64,000 bases of DNA from Plastoroseomonas arctica (GTDB taxonomy: Bacteria; Pseudomonadota; Alphaproteobacteria; Acetobacterales; Acetobacteraceae), in NCBI RefSeq assembly GCF_018128965.1, contig NZ_JAAEDH010000004.1:124001-188000 (forward strand). The letters are read 5' to 3'. The stretch's first letter is position 1; each line of letters opens with the position of its first letter. Below the pieces are notes generated by a model. It saw only the letters and a program-made list of their open reading frames with translations. It searched no databases and had not been told where the DNA came from. Shown here piece after piece: positions 55,066-62,799 of the stretch. A program made the translations under genes and the position numbers.

Positions 55066-55794
55066 ATGCGCATCCTTTTGGTTGAAGACGACCTCACCGC
55101 TTCTCGCGGGATTTCGCTCATGTTGCGGCACGCTTCCATGATTGTGGACGTGTCCGACACGGGCGAGGAGGCCTGCGACCTCGCTAAGCTCTACGATTAT
55201 GACTTGGTGATCCTGGATCTCTCGCTTCCGGACATGGAAGGCTATGAGGTCCTCCGCCGGCTTCGCGCTGCGCGGATGGACAGTCCGGTCATGGTCTTGT
55301 CCGGCCATAGCCGCTCGACCGAAAAGGTCCGCGCCCTCGGCCTCGGTGCCGATGACTACGTGACCAAGCCCTTCGACCAGTCCGAGCTGGTCGCCCGCAT
55401 CCAGGCGATCGTGCGGCGCACCAAGGGCTTCTCGCAGCCCTCGCTCACCGTCGGCGGGCTGACGCTCAACCTCGCCAGCAAGGAGGTCACGGTGAAGGGG
55501 CGTCACGTCCACCTCACCGGCAAGGAATACGCGATCCTGGAATTGCTGATGCTGCGCAAGGGCGTCGTGCTCACCAAGGAGGTGTTCCTCAACCACCTCT
55601 ATGGCGGACTCGATGAGCCCGAGGTGAAGATCATCGATGTCTTCATCTGCAAGCTCCGCAAGAAGCTCTCGGTCGCCGAAGCCGGCGATCTGATCGGCAC
55701 CGTCTGGGGCCGCGGCTATGTGCTCCGTGACCCTGAGACACTGCCCAACGCCTTCAGCCGGGCGAACCCGCTGCTGACCGCCGCCGCCGCCTGA
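55066..55794 (+). CDS. ctrA: CtrA-type response regulator
   Basis: 242 residues with an OmpR-type receiver and winged helix. The receiver has the acidic pocket VEDD, phospho-acceptor D51 in [11 protein letters not shown] and the conserved lysine in YVTKPF (101). The DNA-binding domain is the strongest CtrA match: [39 protein letters not shown] and ICKLRKKLS, then [11 protein letters not shown]. CtrA controls cell cycle and motility in alphaproteobacteria. A GAGAACGAGAG site precedes the ATG. No histidine kinase gene adjoins it; in this class CtrA is fed by the CckA-ChpT relay elsewhere. Confidence 0.95.
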   Translation: MRILLVEDDLTASRGISLMLRHASMIVDVSDTGEEACDLAKLYDYDLVILDLSLPDMEGYEVLRRLRAARMDSPVMVLSGHSRSTEKVRALGLGADDYVTKPFDQSELVARIQAIVRRTKGFSQPSLTVGGLTLNLASKEVTVKGRHVHLTGKEYAILELLMLRKGVVLTKEVFLNHLYGGLDEPEVKIIDVFICKLRKKLSVAEAGDLIGTVWGRGYVLRDPETLPNAFSRANPLLTAAAA

Positions 55795-55818
55795 AGCAAG
55801 CGGCGGCGGCCACGCGCC

Positions 55819-56355
55819 TCAGCGCGGCAGGACCAGGATCTGCCCGGTCATCGAGGGCGCGTGGTCGAGCGCACGGAAGCCGATGATGCCCGGCTGCTCG
55901 GCCGGGACCGTCACGCTGCGGATCTCGCCGCGCCGGATCGTGACTTGCTCGGCGACACCATCGACCGCGATGCGGAAGCTCACGCCCTGGACGCCCACGA
56001 AGGTGAGCGTCACCGGCGCGCCGGCCGGCACGATGACCTGGCTCGGCTGGAACATGAAGGCGCGCACGCTCCAATTGCCTTCCGCGCTCAGCGGCCGCAG
56101 CAGCAGCCCGCCGCCCGCCGGCAAGGCCTGCATCGGGTAGGCCTCGGCCGGATGCGCGGCGGAGGCTGTGGTTCCGGTCGCGCCATCGAGGTGGACGGTG
56201 ACCACGTAGAAATGACGTGCATCCGCAGGCGTCGCGACGGGCGCGCTGGCTGCAGCGGGATAGGCCGGGCTGCCCTGGGCCAGGGCATCGCCGCCGAGCG
56301 CCGCCAGGGCCAGGACGTACCGGCGGCGCGAGCACGCGATCACCGTCTTCGCCAC
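55819..56355 (-). CDS. Exported cupredoxin-like domain protein
   Basis: 178 residues. The N-terminus MAKTVIACSRRRYVLALAAL is a possible Tat or Sec signal ending near ALAQG. The C-terminal 110 residues have the beta-sandwich feel of a cupredoxin or COX2-like domain: VRAFMFQPSQVIVPAGAPVT, FVGVQGVSFRIAVDG, EQPGIIGFRALDHAPSMTGQ. The metal-site residues Cys-X3-His-X3-Met are not obvious, so the copper site may be lost. It is a lone gene, convergent with ctrA (24-bp gap). Confidence 0.75.
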   Translation of the reverse strand: MAKTVIACSRRRYVLALAALGGDALAQGSPAYPAAASAPVATPADARHFYVVTVHLDGATGTTASAAHPAEAYPMQALPAGGGLLLRPLSAEGNWSVRAFMFQPSQVIVPAGAPVTLTFVGVQGVSFRIAVDGVAEQVTIRRGEIRSVTVPAEQPGIIGFRALDHAPSMTGQILVLPR

Positions 56356-56706
56356 GCCCGAGCAGGCGGCGCAGGGCTGGCCGCGGACGCCCCGAGCCCA
56401 AAACGGCTTCCAACTGCTGCCACTGATCCGCGACGGGATCCACTAGTGCTTGTCTCGGACCTGAACGCGGGCGAACTCACGCTGCTGGCCGGCGCGATCG
56501 CGGCCCTCTAGTCAGCAGCCGGCCCGCTTCTTCGACCCCAAGCCCTCGTTCCGGTCGGCGGGTGCGGGTCAGGAGACGCGCAGCGCCGGGCGCAGCCCGC
56601 CTGCTCTTGACGCGTGCCCGCCGGACGGGCGCAGCATCATGGAGCGACGAAGGGCGCAGCGTCCCTCCGCATTCCCGCCGCCGCCCTGCTGCTCTATAGC
56701 GGCCGC
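56356..56706. other. Divergent promoter region, no gene called
   Basis: About 350 bp between the cupredoxin-like gene (minus) and the sugar-nucleotide dehydratase (plus). No domain-bearing frame is seen. A GGATCCACTAGT string at 56437-56448 is dismissed as chance. Short GC-rich hairpins surround 56590-56640. Confidence 0.45.
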
Positions 56707-58611
56707 ATGGCGCGCGCCTCTTCGAATCGCATTCTGCTCAACCTCGTCCTGGACGGGCTCATCGCCGCCCTGGCGCTGCCGGTGGCACTGTGGCTCGCCG
56801 CGCCCGGCGCCTGGCCGTCCGGCCCCTGGTGGCTGGCGGGCGTACCCGGCGCGGTTGCGGCCCTCCTGCTCGCCGGGCTGCCCTTCGGCATGCCGCGCCA
56901 GTATTGGCGTTTCGCGGGGCTGCGCGAGCTGCTCGGCATCAGCGGCGCCGCGATCCTCGCGGCGGCCCTGTTCTGGGCCGCGTGCCACGCCGTGGATATC
57001 TGGCGCTCGCCTAACCTCGCCTTCCCCGTGATCCATGCGCTGGCACTTGCGGCTCTGCTCGGCGCGCCGCGCGTCGCCGGTCGCCTGCGCGCGCGCCGCA
57101 CCACCGATGACAGCGCCGATGCCGCCCAGCCTGTGCTGATCGCCAGCGCCGGCGATGGCGCGGACCTGTTCATCCGGGCGCTGGCGCAGGAACGCGCCCC
57201 GCGCTGGCGCGTCATCGGAATCCTGTCGCTGCGCGAACGCCAGCTGGGTCGACGCATCCAGGGACACCCGATCCTGGGCCTGGTCGAGGAAGCCGACACC
57301 GTGCTGGACCAGCTCCGCGCCGAGAACCGGCTGCCCGCCGCCATCGTGCTCGCCGATCCGCGGGTGCAGGGTGCCGCGCTGCAGAAGCTCATGGATGCCG
57401 CCGACCATCACGGCGTTCCGGTGCGCCGCGCGCCGCCGCCGACCGCGCTCGACGCCGGCGCCGCACCGCGTCAGGAGCTGCGCCCGGTTTCGATCGAGGA
57501 GCTGCTGGACCGCCCCCAGGTGCCGCTCGACCGCGAGGGCATGGCGCGGCTGGTGCAGGGCCGCCGCGTGCTGGTCACTGGCGCGGGCGGCACCATCGGC
57601 GGGGAGCTCGCGCGCCAGGTCGCGGCCCTCGGCCCGGCCTCGCTCACCCTGCTCGACCATGGCGAATACGTCCTTTACGAAATCGACCTGGAGCTGCGCG
57701 AGAAGCACCCCGAGATCCTCCGCCGCGCCGTGCTGGCCGATGTGCGCGACGAGGCGCGCATCCAGCGCCTGTTCGCCGAGATCAAGCCCGAGCTGGTCTT
57801 CCACGCCGCCGCCCTGAAGCATGTGCCGATGGTGGAGAACGACCCGCTGGAGGGCCTGCTCACCAACGCCCTCGGCACGCGGATCGTGGCCGATGCCGCG
57901 CGCGCGGCCGGCACGCGCGCCATGGTGTTCATCTCCACCGACAAGGCGGTGAACCCCACCTCCGTCATGGGCGCCTCCAAGCGCCTGGCGGAGATGTACT
58001 GCCAGGCGCTGGACCGTCAGGCGCGAACGGAGAAGGCCGGCATGCGGCTGATCACCGTGCGCTTCGGCAATGTGCTGGGCTCCACCGGCTCGGTCGTGCC
58101 GCTGTTCCGCCGCCAGCTGGAGCGCGGCGGGCCGCTCACCGTCACCCACCCCGACATGCGCCGCTACTTCATGACCGTGCGCGAGGCGGTGGGCCTGGTG
58201 CTGCAGGCGAGCGTCGTCGGCGCCGAGGACCGGCCCGATCAGCCGGCGGAACTCTCCGATGGCGGCATCTTCGTGCTCGACATGGGCGAGCCGGTGAAGA
58301 TCGTGGATCTTGCCCGGCGCATGATCCGCCTCGCCGGGCTGCGGCCGGAGGAGGATGTGGAGATCCGCTTCACCGGCCTGCGCCCGGGCGAGAAGCTGTT
58401 CGAGGAAATGTTCCATGGCCAGGAGCCGCCGCGTGCGACGCAGTTCCCCGGCCTGCTGATGGCGACGCCGCGCACCACCGACGCGGTGCAGGTCGGACGC
58501 GCCATCGACGAGATCGCGGCGCAGGCGCGCTCAAGTGCCACCGGGGCCGCGCTGGCGCAGCTCAATCGCATGGTGCCGGAATTCGAACACGCGCCGCTGG
58601 GGGTCGCGTGA
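56707..58611 (+). CDS. CapD/FlaA1-type nucleoside-diphosphate-sugar epimerase/dehydratase
   Basis: 634 residues from ATG 56707. Four to five N-terminal membrane helices (NLVLDGLIAALALPVALWLA onward) precede a cytosolic CoA_binding_3-like region, IASAGDGADLFIRALAQERA. The extended SDR domain starts at VLVTGAGGTIGGELARQVAA; the UDP-sugar active site shows FHAAALKHVPMVENDPLEGL and STDKAVNPTSVMGASKRLAE, with tail TGLRPGEKLFEEMF. It probably acts as a UDP-N-acetylhexosamine 4,6-dehydratase in capsule, O-antigen or glycan synthesis. Its stop overlaps the FrhB-like gene start. Confidence 0.93.
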   Translation: MARASSNRILLNLVLDGLIAALALPVALWLAAPGAWPSGPWWLAGVPGAVAALLLAGLPFGMPRQYWRFAGLRELLGISGAAILAAALFWAACHAVDIWRSPNLAFPVIHALALAALLGAPRVAGRLRARRTTDDSADAAQPVLIASAGDGADLFIRALAQERAPRWRVIGILSLRERQLGRRIQGHPILGLVEEADTVLDQLRAENRLPAAIVLADPRVQGAALQKLMDAADHHGVPVRRAPPPTALDAGAAPRQELRPVSIEELLDRPQVPLDREGMARLVQGRRVLVTGAGGTIGGELARQVAALGPASLTLLDHGEYVLYEIDLELREKHPEILRRAVLADVRDEARIQRLFAEIKPELVFHAAALKHVPMVENDPLEGLLTNALGTRIVADAARAAGTRAMVFISTDKAVNPTSVMGASKRLAEMYCQALDRQARTEKAGMRLITVRFGNVLGSTGSVVPLFRRQLERGGPLTVTHPDMRRYFMTVREAVGLVLQASVVGAEDRPDQPAELSDGGIFVLDMGEPVKIVDLARRMIRLAGLRPEEDVEIRFTGLRPGEKLFEEMFHGQEPPRATQFPGLLMATPRTTDAVQVGRAIDEIAAQARSSATGAALAQLNRMVPEFEHAPLGVA

Positions 58612-59819
58612 GCGCGCTGACGGCGCCGCCGATCGGGGAAGCGGCGCCGCGCGGCCTCTGCACGGATTGCGGCGTCTCGCGCATGGCCATCGCCAAGGCC
58701 TGCGGCACGGCCTGCCAGTTCATCGCGCCCGACTATCCCGCGCGCGAGGTGGCCACCCATGGTCGCGCCCGCGACCCTGGACTGGGCGACGAGCTGTTCT
58801 TCGGACCCTATCGCCGTATGGTGCGCGCGCGCCTTGCCACGCCGCGCGCCGGCGCGCAATGGACCGGCATCGCAACGCGAATCGCCGAGCGGCTGCTGGA
58901 AACCGGCGCGGTCGAGGCTGTGTTGACCATGGCGCCTGACCCCGATGACCGCTGGAAGCCGGTGCCCGTGCTGGTGACGAAGCCCGAAGGCATGGCGCAA
59001 TGCCGCGGCATGCGCATGGGCTACGCGCCGCTGCTGGCCCTGCTCGAACCGGCCAAGGCAGCGGGTTACACGCGCATCGCCATTATCGGCATTCCCTGCC
59101 AGGTGCATGCGCTCCGCGCCATCGAGGCGCAGCTCGGCTTCGAGCGCATCAGCGTCATCGGCACGCCGTGTTCCGACAACACCACGACCGAGAATTTCCA
59201 CACCTTCCTCGCCCTGCTAGACGAGCATCCCGACAGCATCACCTATCTGGAGTTCCGCGCCGACTACATGGTCGAACTCCGCTTCGCCGATGGCCGCAAG
59301 CGGGAGATCCCCTTCCTGCAATTGCCCATCTCGAAGCTGGCACCCGACTTTTTCCCGCTCACCTGCCGCACCTGCGTGGACTACACCAACGCGCTCGCCG
59401 ACATCACCGTGGGCTACATGGCGGGCCAGGGCGAGCAATGGCTGATTATCCGCAATGCGCATGGCGAGGAGCTGGCAGCCCTTTTGGGCGCCGAGCTGGT
59501 GGCCGAACCGCTTGGCAGCGCCGGCAAGCGCGCTGGCGCCGTGAAGGGATTCCTCGCCAATACCGAACGCGCCGCGGGCGGGCTGCCGCTGCGCCGCATG
59601 CCCAATTGGCTGCGGCCGATCGTCAGCTTCCTGATGCCGCGCATCGGCCCGCGCGGCCTGGAATTCGCCCGCGCCCGCGTCGAGATGAAGGCGGTCGAGA
59701 CCATCCTGCACCTCCGCCGCGCCTATCCCCGCCGGCTGAAATCCATGGTCCCCGCGCATGTCTGGAAGCTGGTCGCGCCCTATGGCATCAGGCAGGCGGA
59801 GACGGAGCGCAAACCATGA
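58608..59819 (+). CDS. Coenzyme F420 hydrogenase/dehydrogenase beta-subunit family Fe-S flavoprotein
   Basis: 403 residues; ATG 58608 overlaps the dehydratase stop. The FrhB family pattern is clear: GLCTDCGVSRMAIAKACGTA at the N-terminus, IGIPCQVHALRAIEAQL, VIGTPCSDNTTTENF and FPLTCRTCVDYTNALADITV, with Cys residues suited to [4Fe-4S] clusters. Bacteriochlorophyll-type 8-vinyl reductase BciB, plant HCAR and archaeal F420-linked enzymes share this fold. BciB is one reading, but no other bch gene is here. In this operon a role in polysaccharide or pyruvyl-sugar redox chemistry is equally possible. Family assignment is firm; function is not. Confidence 0.83.
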   Translation: MSALTAPPIGEAAPRGLCTDCGVSRMAIAKACGTACQFIAPDYPAREVATHGRARDPGLGDELFFGPYRRMVRARLATPRAGAQWTGIATRIAERLLETGAVEAVLTMAPDPDDRWKPVPVLVTKPEGMAQCRGMRMGYAPLLALLEPAKAAGYTRIAIIGIPCQVHALRAIEAQLGFERISVIGTPCSDNTTTENFHTFLALLDEHPDSITYLEFRADYMVELRFADGRKREIPFLQLPISKLAPDFFPLTCRTCVDYTNALADITVGYMAGQGEQWLIIRNAHGEELAALLGAELVAEPLGSAGKRAGAVKGFLANTERAAGGLPLRRMPNWLRPIVSFLMPRIGPRGLEFARARVEMKAVETILHLRRAYPRRLKSMVPAHVWKLVAPYGIRQAETERKP

Positions 59820-60193
59820 GCACCAACGGCCTGCCCCCCTATGACCCGCAGAACATCTTCGCGCGCATCCTGCGCGGCGAAATCCCCTGCAAGCGCGCGC
59901 ACGAGACCACGCACAGCCTCGCCTTCCACGACATCAACCCGCTGGCACCCGTGCATGTGCTGGTGATCCCCAAGGGGGCCTATGTTTCGTCCGCCGATTT
60001 CGGCGCCACCGCGACGCCGGACGAGATCACCGATTTCTGGCGCGCCGTGGCGGCCACGGCGCAGCTGCTGGGCCTCGAGGCGTCGGGCTACCGGATTCTC
60101 GCCAATACCGGCGTCGATGCCGGCCAGGAGGTGCCGCACTTCCACATGCACATCTTTGGCGGACGGGCGCTCGGGCGGATGGTGCCGCGCTGA
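59816..60193 (+). CDS. HIT-family histidine triad protein
   Basis: 125 residues. ATG 59816 overlaps the previous stop. The triad motif HFHMHIF is near residue 112; NIFARILRGEIPCKRAHET at the start and VLVIPKGAYVSSAD in the middle are standard for the PKCI/HINT branch. It hydrolyses nucleotide phosphoramidates or similar adducts. It closes a three-gene coupled run (dehydratase, FrhB-like, HIT). Confidence 0.94.
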   Translation: MSTNGLPPYDPQNIFARILRGEIPCKRAHETTHSLAFHDINPLAPVHVLVIPKGAYVSSADFGATATPDEITDFWRAVAATAQLLGLEASGYRILANTGVDAGQEVPHFHMHIFGGRALGRMVPR

Positions 60194-60278
60194 GGCGGCC
60201 ATCCTTCCACCTGCGGAAGGGCACCCGCCCGGGGGCGTGATGCTTGCGTCGCGGCGGCCGTGCCGCGAAACTCGGGCC

Positions 60279-61130
60279 ATGTCAGAGACCCAGACCGCCG
60301 AAGCCCGCGCCGCGCTCGACGCCGTCGGCCAGTTGCCCGATGACGAGATCGACCTGGCCGCAACCGCCCTGCAGCTCGCGCGCATCGACGCGCCGCAGTG
60401 CGACTGGCGCGCCGCCACCATGGACCTCTCGCTGCTCGCCCGCGCCGCGGTGGATGCCGCGACGGCGGCACCCGCGGCCGATGGCGGCGACCTCGCGGCG
60501 CGCCGGGCGGTGCTGGCCGGCGTGCTGCATGGCGAGGCCGGATTCGCAGGCGACGACCAGACCTACGAGGACCCCGCCAACGCCAACCTGCTGCAGGTGC
60601 TGGAACGCCGGCGGGGCCTGCCCGTCGCGATCGGCATCCTTTGGCTGCACGCGGCCGAGGCGGCCGGCTGGCCCGCGCATGGGCTGGATTTTCCCGGCCA
60701 TTTCCTGCTCGCGCTCGAAGGCCAGCGTGGCCAGCTCGTGGTGGATGTCTTCGGCGGTGGCGCTGCCCTCGCAGCCCCCGAGCTGCGAGCCCTGATCAAG
60801 CGGGTGGAGGGCGAGAAGGCCGAGCTGCGTCCGGGCGTGCTGGCGCCGATGGGCCGGCGCGCGGTGCTGCTGCGCCTGCAGAACAACATCAAGCTGCGCC
60901 GCCTGCGCGTCGGCGACCTGGCCGGCGCGCTGACCTGCGCCGAGGACATGCTGCGCATCGCACCCGGCGAGGCGCCGCTGTGGCGCGAGGCGGGGCTGAT
61001 GAACCAGCGGCTGGAGCGCATCGCCGCCGCGCTCACCGCCTTCGAGCGCTTTCTGGCCATCCAGTCCGATGGGCCCGCGGCGGCCAAGGTGCGCGACATC
61101 ATGGCGGAGCTGCGCCAGCGCCTGAACTGA
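60279..61130 (+). CDS. SirB1-family transglutaminase-like protein
   Basis: 283 residues from ATG 60279. The middle part reads NLLQVLERRRGLPVAIGILW then AHGLDFPGHFLLALE, which is the SirB1/YchA transglutaminase-like domain. The C-terminal 90 residues form helix pairs typical of TPR (LRRLRVGDLAGALTCAEDML, EAGLMNQRLERIAAALTAFE). The biochemical role is unknown. It lies 85 bp after the HIT gene on the same strand. Confidence 0.9.
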   Translation: MSETQTAEARAALDAVGQLPDDEIDLAATALQLARIDAPQCDWRAATMDLSLLARAAVDAATAAPAADGGDLAARRAVLAGVLHGEAGFAGDDQTYEDPANANLLQVLERRRGLPVAIGILWLHAAEAAGWPAHGLDFPGHFLLALEGQRGQLVVDVFGGGAALAAPELRALIKRVEGEKAELRPGVLAPMGRRAVLLRLQNNIKLRRLRVGDLAGALTCAEDMLRIAPGEAPLWREAGLMNQRLERIAAALTAFERFLAIQSDGPAAAKVRDIMAELRQRLN

Positions 61131-61140
61131 CCCGCTCGGC

Positions 61141-61641
61141 TCAGCCGAGCGGCGGCCCGAACGCGTTGGCGAAGTCGCTGCCGGGTGCGAGGGTGGCGTG
61201 CAGGTCGGCGAGCAGGTCCCGGTCCTCGATGTTGCGGAACAGGCGCGCATAGGCATCGAAGGCAGGGTCGGCTGGCAGGGCGGCGGGAATGAAGTGCTCG
61301 CTCGGCGCCGGCAGCGGCGCGGGCTCGGCGATGATCACCAACGCCGGCTTTGGGGCGGCGACGGCCACCTCGATGGCCGCGGCGACCACAACCGTCGCCT
61401 CGGTGTGCTCGGCCGGGACAGCGGCCTCCTCCACGGCGGCTGGCAACGCGGTGGCTTGGGTCACGTGGGCGGCATGCGGCAGGCTGTGCTGCGTTGGCGC
61501 CACCTCGGCGAGCGTGACGAAAAGATGCGACCAGGCAAAGCTCTGGGGCATGCCCGGCGCGCTGGCGAGCGCATCCTGGGGCGAGAGCGGATCCGCTGCC
61601 GAAGAGGAGGCGAAGACGAAGGGATTGTTGTTATTCAGCAC
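61141..61641 (-). CDS. Hypothetical Ala/Pro-rich protein
   Basis: 166 residues from GTG 61641 with a GGAG site upstream. The N-terminus MLNNNNPFVFASSSAADPLS has no signal peptide. The centre is rich in Ala, Val, Glu and Pro and probably disordered (AAVEEAAVPAEHTEATVVVA), and the last 45 residues (AFDAYARLFRNIEDRDLLAD) look like a short helical domain. I do not recognise it. It is convergent with the SirB1 gene and divergent from gshB, with an AT-rich spacer and an inverted repeat between. Confidence 0.55.
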   Translation of the reverse strand: MLNNNNPFVFASSSAADPLSPQDALASAPGMPQSFAWSHLFVTLAEVAPTQHSLPHAAHVTQATALPAAVEEAAVPAEHTEATVVVAAAIEVAVAAPKPALVIIAEPAPLPAPSEHFIPAALPADPAFDAYARLFRNIEDRDLLADLHATLAPGSDFANAFGPPLG

Positions 61642-61716
61642 GGTGTGATCTCCAGGCCGTCTCGTTCATGTCTTCGCAACCAATGGCCACCCGCGTTTCA
61701 TAAATAAAGACAAATC

Positions 61717-61740
61717 GTTGTTTTCTTTACTATAAACAAC
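61717..61740. promoter_or_regulatory. Inverted repeat in the gshB promoter region
   Basis: GTTGTTT and AAACAAC flank a 10-bp spacer. The surrounding 61690-61760 stretch is unusually AT-rich and probably holds the promoters for the divergent hypothetical gene and gshB. A dimeric regulator could bind the repeat; no candidate is nearby. Confidence 0.4.
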
Positions 61741-61854
61741 CTGTGGTTGGTTTAGGGTCCGCTGCCGTGAACCGCCTCGTCGCCAAAACTTTAAGGCTGG
61801 TCGCGAGGCCGTCGGAATGGCACAGCCGAGGCGATAGCCGAGAGGGGCAAACTC

Positions 61855-62799
61855 ATGGCCAAGAGCCTGCGCGTCGCGGTCCAGATGGACCCCATCCTGA
61901 GCGTCAACCCGAATGCCGACAGCACCTTCGCGCTCATGCTCGAAGCCCAGGCCCGGGGGCATGCGATGTGGCACTACCACCCGCGCGATCTCGCCTTCCA
62001 GGCCGGCGCACTGACCGCGCGCGCGCAGACCGTGACCGTCCAGCGCGGCGCCGGCGCGCATGCGACGCTCGGTCCGGACGAGATGATCGACCTCGCGACC
62101 ATGGATGTGGTGCTGATGCGCCAGGACCCGCCCTTCGACATGGCCTACATCACCTCGACCCACCTGCTCGAGCACATCCACCCCAAGACGCTGGTCGTGA
62201 ACGACCCTGCCGCCGTGCGCAACGCGCCCGAAAAACTCTTCGTCCTGAAATTTCCTGAGCTGATGCCGCCCACGCTGGTCACCGCAGACCGGGCGCGCAT
62301 CGCTGCGTTTCGTGCGGAGCATGGTGACATCATCCTCAAGCCGCTCTTCGGCAATGGCGGCGCAGGGGTTTTCCATCTGCGGCCCGAGGATTCTAACCTG
62401 AACTCCCTGATTGAATTGTTTACGGAGCGCTCGCGCGAGCCGTTGATGATCCAGCGCTATGTCCCCGAGGTGCGCCAGGGCGACAAGCGCATCATCCTGG
62501 TCGATGGCGTGGCGATGGGGGCAATCAACCGGGTGCCCGCCGCCGGTGAGGCGCGGTCCAACATGCATGTCGGCGGCACGCCGATGCCCACCACGCTGAC
62601 CGCGGGCGAGCACGAGATCTGCGCCTCCATCGGGCCGGAACTCCGCGAGCGGGGGATGATCTTCGTGGGCATCGACGTGATCGGCGACTGGCTCACCGAG
62701 ATCAACGTCACCAGCCCCACCGGATTGCAGGAGCTGGCGCGCTTCGACGGCGTGCATCTGGAACGCGCGATCTGGGACGCCATCGAAGCGCGGCGCTGA
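61855..62799 (+). CDS. gshB: Glutathione synthase
   Basis: 314 residues, the usual length of GshB, with a GAGAGGGG site. The protein begins [20 protein letters not shown]. The ATP-grasp core shows [55 protein letters not shown] and [20 protein letters not shown]. It joins glycine to gamma-glutamylcysteine in the second step of glutathione synthesis. It stands as a single gene, convergent with pbpC (1-bp gap). Confidence 0.95.
   Translation: MAKSLRVAVQMDPILSVNPNADSTFALMLEAQARGHAMWHYHPRDLAFQAGALTARAQTVTVQRGAGAHATLGPDEMIDLATMDVVLMRQDPPFDMAYITSTHLLEHIHPKTLVVNDPAAVRNAPEKLFVLKFPELMPPTLVTADRARIAAFRAEHGDIILKPLFGNGGAGVFHLRPEDSNLNSLIELFTERSREPLMIQRYVPEVRQGDKRIILVDGVAMGAINRVPAAGEARSNMHVGGTPMPTTLTAGEHEICASIGPELRERGMIFVGIDVIGDWLTEINVTSPTGLQELARFDGVHLERAIWDAIEARR

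Noticed and set aside
56437-56448. GGATCCACTAGT, identical to a common cloning-vector polylinker string
   Set aside because: Flanking bases do not continue the vector sequence and lie in normal host-like DNA, so chance is the simplest explanation.
55861-56511. Plus-strand frame covering the cupredoxin-like gene and its promoter region
   Set aside because: It mirrors the real minus-strand gene; the short tail LVLVSDLNAGELTLLAGAI is not enough to support a gene remnant.
61141-61707. Glycine/arginine-rich open frame opposite the hypothetical gene
   Set aside because: Composition is typical of a shadow frame and it lacks a ribosome-binding site; the minus-strand frame has one.
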